Shown here one piece after another: positions 1 through 11,452 of a stretch of 64,000 bases of DNA (position 1 is the first letter of the stretch; every line of letters begins with the position of its first letter). Source of the stretch: Neolentinus lepideus HHB14362 ss-1. Taxonomy: Eukaryota > Basidiomycota > Agaricomycetes > Gloeophyllales > Gloeophyllaceae. The DNA lies in NCBI GenBank assembly GCA_001632425.1, contig KV425566.1:372001-436000 (forward strand). Reading direction: 5' to 3'. Position numbers and translations under genes: made by a program. The notes under the pieces are model-generated. The model saw nothing but the letters and a program-made list of their open reading frames with translations. It made no database searches and had not been told where the DNA came from.

Positions 1-411
1 GCGGCGTTCGCCTTCTGGGCTTTTATCATTGAAGCCATGATGAGTTAGGTCCAGAGTCCCGAAGTGAAAGCTTAGAAACTCAGAAGGGATAACGAGTGCA
101 TTGCCAGAATCGCCGATCATTGACAACCACGTGCAATTACTCGATCCGGATACGTTTCGTAAGAGACTCGACCGACGACTATGTACACGCACAAGCGCAA
201 AGATGTAAACCTGCAGACGACTTCGGATGGCACAGTGCCAATAGAATAACAAATGTTGAAGCAAAGTGGAAGAAATGGGGTGGGGGGATGGGGGAAAGGG
301 GGATGGGAGAGTGGTGGACAAAATATCAAGAGGACAATAACGAAACCGCGGACGAACATCACGACATACGCCCAAGAAGAACCAAGCAAATAGAAAATAC
401 AACAGTACAAA

Positions 412-1866
412 CTAGACGCTGGTGGAAGCAGAGTTCGGTTGCTGCTGTGCTCTTAACTGCTTCTGCTTCTCTTGTTCCAACCGCTATACAAGTGAGAGGT
501 TTAATCATGTGTCAAAGTCGAGAGGGAGTGATACTTACATGGTATAGTAATTGTACTGCCATCTGTATATTGGCTGGTTGACCCGTGATGACAACCAACC
601 GCTCCCCTTCGCTTGCGGCAGGCGCACCGTTCACAGCGACACCAGTAGCACCTGGCTCCATAATTTTGATCTGACTGGCGCTCATGTGCCGAATCTCATT
701 GATCTTGCTACCGCCCTTACCAATTATACAGCCAACCAAATCATTCGGGATGTAGATCTGCTGTGTCTGGAGGGGACCTTGCGGTGGAGGTGGAGCTTGC
801 GCATAGGGGTTGGAATAGCCAGGCACATAGGAGGAGCCGCCCACAGGCGGCCGTCGTATATTACTAGATGGTCGGTAGGAGGAGTGCGAAGAGGAAGGCA
901 TGCGTTCGTTAGCTTCAATAAGGATATTCCCAATATAATATGTCGCGATGTGAATAGCATCTGCTACTCCGGAAACACTCAGGACTCGCTATCACGTAAC
1001 ATGAGTCAGCTACTGGATAAGATGCAGTGAAATGATCCGAACCTCCGTCGAGCCTGGCAGCATCCCTTCGCTAGCGTTCAGGCGGGCGCCGCTAGCTTCC
1101 TGAATCTCTTTAATTTTTGAGCCACCCTTGCCAATGACAGAGCCCATCCGAGAGTTGGCGATCATGAATTTGATAGTTACAGCCCGGCTTCCGGGCACGG
1201 ACGGCTTGTCGAAAGGTTCATCATTTATTCGCCGCACGATTAGACCGAATGCCTGTAGAGACATATAAGTTGAACAATTTGCACGGCACAATTGGGTGTA
1301 CACACCTTCGACACAGCGTCTAGCGGTCCGCTGACATTCAAAATTCTCTCCGGGTTCCCTGGGATGCTCTCTGACACCATGACTCGAGCACCACTCTTCT
1401 CTCTGATCTCGTTGACGTGCGAGCCAGCTCTACCAATGATAATAGAAGCATCTTGGGTTACGATGAGGCAGCGCATGTGAATGTGAGCGGAAGGAGGGGG
1501 TTGATTGGATGACGAGAGGCCATCAGCCACAGAGCCAGGGCCATTTCCCTCGGTAAATGCTCCTTTGGTATCAATGGATAAGTCGCCTCTCGGGGTGGAG
1601 ATCATGTCACCAGCTGCAGAGGTACGCGTGGGTGAAGGAGTGGAAGCCGTCCCGTCGTCTATAGCGTGAGGCGCGTCTGCCATTGTTACGTCATTTGGTA
1701 GGGTCGAGTTAGTGACTGCGGGTGCGGAACCCTGTGCAGAGGTACCAGTCGAGTCATTGGAAGTAGACGCAGCACCTGTATTTGCGCGCTTGTGATTTTT
1801 CGGGTGCTCACTGCTGTCAGAGGGCGAACGGGAACGCTTTCGGTTCGAGTCAGCGTTGTCTGGCAT
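412..1866 (-). CDS. Triple KH-domain RNA-binding protein (PCBP/hnRNP K-like; Rnc1/Pbp2 type)
   Basis: The protein should bind C-rich or otherwise single-stranded RNA and regulate mRNA fate, by family knowledge of PCBP/hnRNP K and fission-yeast Rnc1. About 430 residues are spread over four exons. After a Ser/Thr-rich N-terminus with a basic RKRSRS patch come three KH domains. Their GxxG loops read GRAG (KH1), GKGG (KH2) and GKGG (KH3). Introns lie near 1255-1303, 977-1020 and 491-537. The short last exon encodes a Gln-rich coiled tail ending NSASTSV before TAG at 412-414. The start ATG is at 1866. The KH2/KH3 linker intron is short and its exact borders are uncertain. A GTAAGT-type donor near 2039 on the same strand suggests an intron in the 5' leader. 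The KH family assignment is firm, but orthology to one named yeast gene is inferred. Confidence 0.88.
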
Positions 1867-2551
1867 CACCGATTTAGGACAAAAGGTGCGGTGCAGGATT
1901 TTTTTGGTTCAAGGGCTTGTCAGCAAGAGAAACGGAGGGGTTAGGACAGGAGATCGGGGTCTGACGGAGAGGCATCGGGAGTGGTGAGGAGGGGGATGCA
2001 AGTGGGTACGGCAAAGCAGTAGCCTTCATTGCAACTTACCTGAGGCAGCGACACGCCCGATGTTGAGGACAGTAACAGACCAGAGACAGCGAGTGTATGA
2101 GACGGCGATGTCGGATGGCGGGAACACAGCTGCTAGCAGTGATACATCGCCAAATAAATACTAACACCCTCGGTGGCGGTTCTCTCGGAGTTCTTCCTAC
2201 GTTCGACACAATTAACGTACATCATTCAACATATCTTCATGCATACTGTCTGCTCTTGTAAATGCACAACAGACCTTTCGTGACCTGTTTAAGACATACA
2301 GCAATCTAGATCATTCCGTGAATTCGGATTAGTTCCCCGCCAATGCGTTGTTTACTACTGCGCAGTAACTGGGGATCCATCTTGCACATGTAGCGTGGAA
2401 CGATAGTTCAGAGATTCACACATGCTGCGGCTAATCAACGTGGCTTGCCGCAGTTCATGGTGTGTTATTACACAATCCGAATGCGCAGAACAACTCGAGG
2501 AACAAAGCAGGAGAGGGGAAGGTCGCCGTAACTTGTTTTTTTTGGCACTCA
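1867..2551. other. Intergenic: leader of KH gene
   Basis: No convincing coding exon was found. The stretch holds the upstream region of the KH gene, with a plausible 5'-leader donor near 2039 on the minus strand, and the 3' flank of the deaminase pseudogene. Confidence 0.4.
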
Positions 2552-3680
2552 TCACTTCAGTTCATCAACAACAGTTTCACAGAACGTCAACCAGTGCTTA
2601 TGCCAAGACAGAGCGTGCGCCTTCGCATTGCCCTCCAGTGTAGAGACCTAGAGATTCGACGGAAATACCCAACAGGCACAGAGACGGAGGTTAATACCTC
2701 GGAGACTGCCCATGCCTATCTGATCTAACGTGGTCCAGCCTGCCAACTCGCTGCCAACGAGAACTTGCACTAGTAAAAATCGGCGAGGACACACTGGACA
2801 TGTTTCACCTACTCACTTGATAGTAGTCGAAGGTCAGATCCATGTTACCGAACATTACTTGATCATCCGACCTGAGTGCTATGGGCATGCCATGGTTGAT
2901 AATAGAATAGACAGAATGCATAGGCGTCGAGCTTATCAACCGCTGTGGCAAGACGGCTCGTAGAATATTGTGCACGATTATCTGAAAGGCTTACCAGAAT
3001 CTCATTTCTGTGTAAGCACCTTGTTTACTGCAACCCAGAAGACACACCTATTAGATGGGGCACACCCCCAAGGCGATCACCTTCTCTTTGCATATCTCCA
3101 ATAGCTTCTGATGATTTGCCAAAGGAAACGTACGATACACGAACGACCAGGAGTCCATGCTGACGATATTCACGAACCCATGTCCGATACGTTTAGCCCC
3201 CAACAGGATGACATTATTATCTGCTCCAGTGCCATCTCCGAGCGTCTTACCCGCGTAAAATAGGAAAGAGAAGTCAAGCCCAAATTCTCCCGTCCGCTGG
3301 CAGAACTTGAGGAGGGTATATATGGCTGCAGGCTATCCTCGTCCCCGACGAGATCAAAACCTAGAGTGGGATCCATTCATTGGGAACCTATGACGGACTG
3401 GCAAGAGAGGTCAGTGTTGGCCACTTTGCCTCAGGTAGCGCGCGAAAATCTGGAATCTGGTCTTCATAGCACCGGCATTGACGCATAATATTGATGTGTT
3501 GAATAGCTTCAACTTCACAATGATGTCCCGACCTGTCGCTGGAAAGACGCAGTGACAGCGTCGACGTCGAGGCTTCGGCAGCACGCGCACGATCTTGTCA
3601 GCCTACCTCCTCCAAGACCGCTCATCCCAGATGAAGTCCCTACGATTCAGGTAGTCTTTCGCTTCGGTTGGACTGGCCAT
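2552..3680 (-). pseudogene. Decayed ADGF/CECR1-type adenosine deaminase
   Basis: Fragments of an adenosine deaminase-related growth factor family enzyme (adenosine to inosine) can be followed in family order on the minus strand. They are an N-terminal piece MASPTEAKDYLNRRDF from 3680, an RDII..LFN helix, GFDLVGDEDSL near 3345, TLGDGTGADNN, ILLGAKRIGHGF near 3190, EICKEK..ALGVCPI, NEIL, IINHGMPIALRSDD near 2880, a QVLVGSE motif, and a C-terminal STLEGNAKAHALSWHKHW piece ending at TGA 2552. The frame is broken by a TAG after WRR, a frameshift near 3320, a stop after CPI and a faulty splice near 2815. The HxH metal-binding segment and roughly 150 central residues are missing. HAGE has become YAGK, so its catalytic His and Glu are lost. 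RIGHG and the SDD aspartates remain. This is a dead gene rather than a short enzyme. Confidence 0.82.
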
Positions 3681-3848
3681 GGTTGTGAGATAAGACTACA
3701 CTTGCTGCCTTGCACCGACGCGCGTGGTCTGAAAGTGAGCGTCTATGTTCACTAGGACTTTCTCGATCGCATTTTCCCACGGGTCTCTGTGGAACGCGTC
3801 TTCACGTGGTAAGCGCGTTTGATCCTTGTCACAATTCCATCGTCACAC

Positions 3849-5493
3849 ATGTCCTCAGAAGACGAGCTCGGCGGTATGTCCTGATAGTCTCAGTCTCGGA
3901 CAGCACTCAATTTAATGAACAAAGTTTCTTTAACTTGTGAAATCCAGAACTGTACGGGGACTCGCCCGCTGCTGTGAAACAGACCAATGGACGCGCGGCA
4001 AAATCTAGCCAAAAACCGGTCGCTGGCCCGTCCCAAACGAAAGCCGCACCTAGAGGTGCTGCCAGTGGAAAGCGCAAAACCCCACGCGAGGAGACTGAAG
4101 TGGCGGAGAGTGATGGGAAAGAAACGGGAGTTGATCACATAGAGATTTCGGACACGGAGGCTAGCGTCCAAGTTACGGGCAACAAGGGGAAAGGGAAAGC
4201 CGCTCCGACGAAGACAAATGGCCATGCTGCTGCGACCGAAAAAGGGAAGGGGAAAGTTCCACCTCAGAGGAAGACAGCAAAGAAAACACCGGCACGGCGG
4301 ATATCTCCTGTCGATGAGGATGTGGAGATGGTCGACGACGCTGCCACTGAAGCTCCAAACAAACGTCCCAAAACATCCGACCCGGATAGAGCTGTTCAGC
4401 AACTCAATAAACTGCAGAAAGAGCTGGACAGTGTGAGTAACATTCCGTGCCTCACGTCATTGTCTGATGCGATTTCAACTTAGGCGATTGCTGAAAGGGA
4501 TGCACTGCGCCAGCAGCTCGAGGAGGTGCACAGTGTTAGGTACACTGAAGCTGAAGAGCTCGTCGAGCAGCAGAAAGCTAATCATGAGCTACAGTTGAAA
4601 AGTCAGCTGCACTCGCCACCCTTACAATGCTGTAGCATGCTAATCCTTCTGCGTAGCCTGTGAACAATACATCGAGGAATTAGAAACCCGCCTCGCTCGT
4701 GTTGATTCCCATGCTCAATCAGGACACACATCGTCGCTGCGCTTCATCACTCGCGAAGCTGCCGATGAGGAGAAACGGAGCCTCGAACAGGAAGTCTCGA
4801 AATGGAAGGACATGGCCAAAAGGGCGGACCAAGACAAACTGGACGTGCTGCAGTCAAGTATGTCATTAACACTCTGTACATTAAAATCGCCATTAACAAT
4901 GCCTTGCAGAGAAGGAGCTGGAGATCGAGCTGAAGGCGGAGATAGAACGATCGAAGACTCTCGCAGCAGGGGTCCCGTCTGCGCCTAAGGGCCGATCCAA
5001 CGGCGCACAGCACGAATTCACGCCCGCGCAATCGCAAGTATTACGTTTCTATGAAGATCTGACAAACTTGCTCGTCACCAAGCACACCCGAGAGCCAAGC
5101 GCTGTTCAAGGCCTCCCAGAGGAGTCCTGCTATACGTGCATCTACACACATGCAGAAACGTACATCGGTACGTCAGAGATTTGGTTGGCTTTTTTCCGAT
5201 ATTGATCCACTCACGTCTCATCAGCCATCAATTTCACCCTACGTCTTTATGTGGAGGCATCGGAAGATTCGGATGAGCTCATCGAGAAAGTCAAGTACAT
5301 CCCTCATGACCTTGACAAAGAAAGCCCTGCATTCCGTGAGAAACTCGACTATCTCAAGGATCCATTCATCTTCGAGAGGTCGCAGCTGCATGTGTTCTTA
5401 TGGAGCCTAGGCGAGACACTAAAGGAGAAGGAACAGGACGAACAAGAGAATAACGCAGACGACAACAGTGGAGAGTTGGTTTACCCTGAATGA
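3849..5493 (+). CDS. Csm1/Pcs1-like monopolin-type kinetochore protein
   Basis: The family clamps microtubule-attachment sites at kinetochores, orienting sister kinetochores in meiosis I and preventing merotelic attachment. Exon 1 starts at ATG 3849 (MSSEDELG) and is spliced at 3874-3947 to a long exon. That exon is rich in Lys, Pro and acidic residues, with KRK-type nuclear signals. Further introns are at 4433-4483, near 4604-4660, near 4860-4910 and near 5168-5223. A coiled coil follows (QQLNKLQKELDS, ERDALRQQLEEV, EQYIEELETRL), then the globular C-terminal domain starting around FYEDLTNLLV and including YTCIYTH and the DPFIFERSQLHVFLWSL segment. The order disordered tail, coiled coil, globular head is as expected for Csm1/Pcs1. 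TGA is at 5491-5493. It converges with the asparaginase gene 140 bp away. Confidence 0.85.
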
Positions 5494-5632
5494 TCTATGC
5501 TAACGTTCCAGTGGATATTGTGTGTTGGATTCATCTATGCTACTAATAGGAAGTACATGTCTGCAGCTTGAATACTTTTGCGATGACCTCTGATGGCCTA
5601 TTGTATTCGTATATCCATGTTCATTTTCTTGA

Positions 5633-8169
5633 CTACACCGATCCGCCGATATTGGCCCAGATTTTGATAGCTCTCTCGTCGCGTGCCCTCGTTGCTTTCT
5701 GTATCGCAAGGCCCACGAATCCACCTTCGATATCCGACCCACTCAAGTTCGCGCCTGCTTCTAGCAGGATGTCTACGATATCTTCGTGGCCTTGGCGAGC
5801 CGCCTGTGTACAGAGTCAGCGACATTGTATACTGTACCTTATAAATGTAAAAAAAGACATACATAATATAACGCCGTATGTCCCAATGCGTCTCGCAGAT
5901 GCACCAAGGCCCCAGCTTCCAGCAGCTTACTCACGCACTCCAAGCTTCCATTCATAGCAGCCGTGTGGAGAGGTGACCGACCAGAGCCAGACTCCAGGCA
6001 GTTCACCACTCCCGCGCCAGTCGAGCCCAACGATGGACTCTGCTCGAGCCCCGTAACACTAGTCAAGTTCAAGCAATACGCAATGCCCTCGATCGAGTTC
6101 TTCGCAGCAGCCAGGTGAATCAGGAATGGTAGCAGGGACGCTTCTGTCAAAGAGGCTTCCGAAGCTGTCCATGACCACGGAGCAGTGGCTTTCTGCGTTG
6201 CCTCGTCCAAAGCGGGAGAGGAAGGCGAGACAGCTGTGACTGATGGAATACCTGGCGCTACGGTGGCGAGGTGAACAATCTGGTTTACTATACCCTGAAT
6301 GCTCTCTAAGTTGTTTGAGATGGCTTCGTCTGCGTTGGAGGCGGAGGGCGCGGAGGGGGATGCTCGGGTACGAGTTACCTCCCCGCGTAGCGGAGACACT
6401 ACCAGATCCCGGACATCTGATACGGACAGCTGCGGCTTCGAGAGGAGGTAACTGAGCTTAGCCAGCGCGCACTGAAGATTGTAACCCGGAATCAGAATAG
6501 ACACCTCAAGGGCGAGTAAATCATGATCGATATCTCACCTCAGGCGTCATATCACCGCCAGGTACAACACCCGCTCTCAACAGCGTTCTCCCCGTCTCGT
6601 ACGCATCGCCAACACTGCCCTTGACGCACTGGGTAATAGCGATAACAACGACACCCCGGTCGCACGCTTCCTTCAATTCGGACATCAGGTCCTGTCTCTG
6701 AGGAGCATTGCCCGCGCCATAGGTTTCAAGGACAACACCGCGCATGGGAGGCACTAAGAAGGCCCGGATCGTGGATGCAGTGATGCCCGGAAAGAGGCGA
6801 AGGGTCGCTATAAAGATAGGCGGCTACATTTTATAACATACCCCGGCCAGTTAGGATAGAGGACGCACAGACATGAGGGCTCATCACTGCGATATCAGCG
6901 TTGTTATGATCACGTCAGAATCTGAGATGAAATAATTGATCACCTTTGTGAGCTTTGAACCGTCGAAGACTGGTTTGCCTGATGACATCGTTCCAATTGA
7001 TCACGATGTCGATACCAACTGTGCAATGTATCGAGCTGTAGTAATGCATGCGAGAGAGGAACACGCACCGTTAACAAGGGCAGGGAAATTGGGACTATGG
7101 AACGCATTGAAATCATAGGATGACGCTTTCGACACCCTGTTGCCTCGGTAAAGCGAGTGGTTGAAATACAGACAGCATTCTGTAGGGCGCATCAGTCAAA
7201 CGCATAAGGATTGAGAGATGAAACAAACCGGGTATAATATAATTTCCGGCAATCACCAGAGCGCCGAGAAGATTGTCGACTGCATCGTTACGCAACTGGG
7301 ATAGAGGAATCTGCGCCCCAGTCAAAATCTACGAATACCATGAGCCCTTACCCGGACGAAAGCGAAAGGCAGGATCTACCACTGTCTTTCCCAAGTCCTC
7401 CAAAAGGAAGCTGAGTACACTCGAGGTATATGACATGGTGTCTGTGCCATGAAGAACAACGAAGGCATCAAAAAAATTGTAGTTGAGCTCGATTTCTGTG
7501 GCTATCCGTATCCAATCTATTCTACGACGTCGTCAGTCCTTTCATCGTAGGAGGGACTGTCAGGGGCGCATACCAGACATTTCGATATTGCTGCTATCCA
7601 GCAGAGGATGCCACTGGCAACAGTGAAGTTCATCAATCTGGTCTAAATAAATTCACAGGAACAAAATATACCTCCAAAATGGCATAACGAATACGTTTCG
7701 CCCGTTGACCTGAAGCGGTAGTGCGCGGTGTGACGAGGCTAGGTAGATGTGCTTCATAGATGTCATCTGATACCTTTCTGTATAGCGGCTGATGTGCTGC
7801 AGGCTGAGAATGCTGCGCATCTGGCTTCAAAGCCACTGGAGCACCGATCGGCCGCGACGAACGGACCAGCAAGGTAAGTGCGGGCAGATAAGGTGGCGAT
7901 GACACAGGCGCTGAACGATGTGCAGAAGACCCAGAAACCGGACTCGTCGTCCCACTGTTCGTGCTCCATTCTCTGAAGCCTTCCACCGAGGACGAATGAG
8001 AGAACAGAGAATCCTCTAGTGGGTCATGAAAACGGGTTTGGGTGCGCAGAGTTTCGGTCAGGAAATAAGGCTCCGGAACATAGCCCTGTTGTCCAACCAG
8101 CATTCCTATGGTCCCACCTGTGTAAATAACCAGTACTTTTGATTCATCTGAAGGCTGCGAGAGTTCCAT
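5633..8169 (-). CDS. Cytosolic-type L-asparaginase with C-terminal ankyrin repeats
   Basis: The enzyme hydrolyses L-asparagine to aspartate and ammonia; the same architecture is annotated in animals as 60-kDa lysophospholipase/asparaginase. The start ATG is at 8169. The first catalytic-threonine motif VIYTGGTIGML is near residue 13. An insertion rich in Ser/Pro follows. The second motif HGTDTMSYTSSVLSFLLEDL (about 7380-7450) supplies the TDT catalytic residues. LTGAQIP, DAVDNLLGAL and GVVLETYGAGN are further family blocks. The C-terminal half (about 5640-6500) has ankyrin repeats, including GRSPLHTAAMNGSLECVSKL and RDALGHTALYYA. The protein ends at TAG 5633 after an NIGGSV tail. At least seven short introns interrupt it. 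It shares a 240-bp divergent promoter with tryptophan synthase, which is a plausible but unproven amino-acid-responsive pairing. Confidence 0.9.
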
Positions 8170-8409
8170 CGTGGCTGTAAGTGAGATGAAGAAGATCGGA
8201 CAACTTCAAGCGCGTCTCGGTTAGATGAAGCGGGCCACGTGGCTTTCCCCGATAAGATCTATGCATCGAGTCAATCCACCCGCATAAATACACCGCTCTT
8301 ACGCCATTTCCTCTTCATCTCTCCCTCTCTCGCATCACTTGGGAAGACTTACTATTCTATAACCCATTTTTTTTGGTCTCTGTATTTTATTCCGGAAGGA
8401 TCTGTCAAC
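8170..8409. promoter_or_regulatory. Shared divergent promoter (asparaginase / tryptophan synthase)
   Basis: Only 240 bp separate the two start codons. The half next to the tryptophan synthase gene is pyrimidine-rich (about 8305-8400), which is typical for fungal core promoters. I did not see a clear TGACTC Gcn4/Cpc1 site in it. Confidence 0.5.
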
Positions 8410-10997
8410 ATGGAGGGCCTTAGGAAAGTGTTTGGAGCAAAGAAAGCCGAGGTATGTGCATTTCGCACCGATCGTGACCTTGTTTGAATATTGTACACAG
8501 GGAAGCCCAGCTCTGGTCACTTTTGTGACTGCCGGATATCCTACTGTCAAGGACACTGTACCTGTCTTGCTTGCGATGCAGGAGGGTGGCGCCGACATCC
8601 TCGAGCTCGGTGTACCCTTCTCGGACCCAATCGCCGATGGACCTGCCATCCAGGAAACGAATACCGTAAAAGTATTGTAGCACGAGCTTATCTCTCAAGC
8701 TGACAACATAGCTCAGGTTGCCTTGAAAAACGACGTGGACTATGCGACCGTGTTAGGCATGGTGCGGGAAGCTCGTAGTAAGGGCCTAACTGCCCCTTTA
8801 CTGCTCATGGGCAAGCTATACTCGATACATTCATCTAGAATGGCACTAAAGGTGCATTACAGGATACTACAACCCTATGCTTGCATATGGCGAGGAGAAG
8901 GCTATCCATGACGCTAAGGAAGCCGGCGTTAATGGCTTTATCATGGTCGACTTGCCTCCCGAAGAAGCTAAGATCTTCAGGGATAAATGCACAAGTGCGG
9001 GGTGGGTTATTCGTGACAAATTTTGCTGGGAGGCGTTTCGACAAATGTCATCAGGCTGTCCTATGTTCCTCTGATCGCTCCCTCAACGTCCCTACCACGA
9101 ATCAAGTTCCTCTCTTCGATTGCAGACTCATTCATCTATGTCGTCTCAAAAGTGAGTATATTTAGCTCGACCATAGCGATGCACATTTGATCACACAACA
9201 TAGATGGGTACCACAGGATCATCTGCCAAGGTCGGTATGAACACGGCTCTTCCGGATATCCTCGCCCGAGTGCGGCAATACACCGATATTCCACTCGCAG
9301 TTGGTTTCGGTGTTGCCACCCGGGAGCACTTCGACTTTGCTGCAAATGCCGGTGCTGAAGCTGTTGTAGTCGGCAGCCGGCTCGTCTCCGTTATTAAGGA
9401 AGCCCCTGCATCCGAGATTGCGACGAAAGTGGAAACCTACTGCGAAGAGATTAGTCTCAAGGGTCAACCCCGTACTCCAAGGACGCCAATAAGCGGCAGG
9501 GTCGTCACACCCGTCGTTAATGTCAATAAGGATGGTCCTTCTCCGTCTAATACTGCTTCTGATCCGATAGTTCTACCTGCACGGTTTGGCCAGTTCGGAG
9601 GGCAGTATGTGCCCGAGGCGCTGTTCGATTGTTTGAGAGAACTTGAGGAGGCACACAAGAGTGCGATGAGTGATCCAGAGTTCACCAAGGAGTTCCGCGG
9701 CCTCTATGGCTACATGAACAGGCCGTCGAATTTATACTTTGCAGAGAAGCTCACAGCCAATGCAGGAGGAGCTAAGATCTGGTTGAAGCGGGAGGACCTG
9801 TAAGTGATTATAAGTGCACTTTAGCATAGTAACATTGACAATTCGTAAGCAATCACACAGGTTCACATAAAATTAACAATGCAATTGGTCAGATTCTGCT
9901 CGCTCGACGGATAGGGAAGACGCGTATCATCGCTGAGACGGGTGCTGGCCAGCACGGTGTCGCCACTGCTACCGTCTGCGCTCGTTTCGGTTTGGAATGC
10001 ATCATCTACATGGGCGCGGAGGACGTCAGGCGACAGGCGCTCAACGTCTTCCGTATCCAGATGCTTGGGGGAAAGGTCGTCCCGGTCCACTCAGGCTCAT
10101 GCACGCTCAAGGATGCTGTGAACGAGGCAATGCGGGACTGGGTGACGAATTTATCGACGACGCATTATTTGGTTGGCTCGGTGATCGGGCCGCACCCCTT
10201 CCCGACGATCGTGAGGGATTTCCAGAAGATTATTGGGGAGGAGATTAAGGAGCAGTTGCAAGAAGTTGCCGGGAAGTTGCCGGATGCGGTTGTTGCTTGT
10301 GTTGGTGGAGGAAGCAACGCCATCGGAACTTTCTATGACTTCATTCCTGACAAAAGTGTACGGCTTGTCGGTGTAGAAGCTGGTGGTGAAGGTAATGATT
10401 TCTGGTCACTATACGATCCAGAATGCTAACAATGATATGCTGCAGGTACTGACGGAGTGCGACACAGTGCGACCTTGTCTAAGGGTCAACCTGGTGTCCT
10501 CCATGGTGTCCGTACATACATCCTCCAGTCACCAATGGGCCAGATTATCGAAACGCATTCTATCAGCGCTGGCCTCGACTACCCTGGTGTTGGACCTGAG
10601 CACGCCTGGTTAAAGGATTCCGGCAGGGCGGAATATGTTGTGGCCACCGACGAGGAGGCTTTAAGAGGTTTCCGGATGTTGACACAGCTGGAGGGTATTA
10701 TTCCTGGTCAGTTTGTCCAAATTGTTTCTATCGATATGAAGGTGTTGACGAATGTGCGAATTATAGCTCTTGAGTCATCGCACGCGATCTGGGAGGCCGT
10801 CCGTCTGGCCAAGACATTACCGAAGGAAAAAGATATTGTGGTGGTGCGTAGTTGAACGTCGCGCACATTGTCAGGAATGCGGAACTGATATTTAATCCCA
10901 GTGCTTGTCCGGTCGTGGAGACAAAGACGTCGAGCAGATTTCCCAGTTACTCCCTGGGAAGTGGGAAAACATCCTTGACTGGCACGTTTCCGCATGA
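8410..10997 (+). CDS. TRP5: Tryptophan synthase, fused alpha-beta
   Basis: The bifunctional enzyme catalyses the last two steps of tryptophan synthesis: indole-3-glycerol phosphate to indole (alpha), then indole plus serine to tryptophan (beta, PLP-dependent). The order is the fungal one, alpha first. Exon 1 (8410-8451) is [14 protein letters not shown]. The alpha domain follows with [11 protein letters not shown], holding the catalytic Glu and Asp, then [15 protein letters not shown] and GFGVATREH. After a linker near 9470-9560 the beta domain begins at [11 protein letters not shown]. It contains HKINNAIGQ with the PLP-binding Lys, [20 protein letters not shown] phosphate-binding loop, GVGPEHAWL and a terminal SGRGDKDV. 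The last residues are ILDWHVSA and TGA ends at 10997. About eight introns are present. No lesion was seen. Confidence 0.97.
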
Positions 10998-11452
10998 TGT
11001 TGCTGTATTTATTTAGTGACCGATGTATACAAGTAATGACGATTTCATGCATCGTTTGTCTCATGTCCACAGGTTGAGCATGCAGAGATCCGTAGGAATT
11101 TGATTCGCTGACTGCGCGACTACGGAAAGGTTTTGTCACGTGACAAATGTATGTTATGCATTGGGAGTTATTCCTGTCAAATGCATTCAATCCCGAGGGC
11201 AACGTGTCTTCGTTTCGCGACTTCGACTACGACATCGCTGGGCGTTAAACCTGAAGAACCTTCAAGGAGTCAAAGTTAAACTTTCTAAGTTGCTGAGCTG
11301 TATCTACTCGCTGCGCCCCGTTCTCCTGGAACTCATACGTGCACTGCCGAGTCCCAAGTGTTGGCAAGAGACTCCTGTGCTCGGGGCTTCCTCGGTACCT
11401 ATGTTGCACTTGTCGTAGCATATTTTACGCTTGAGACTACACCTTCAACCCC

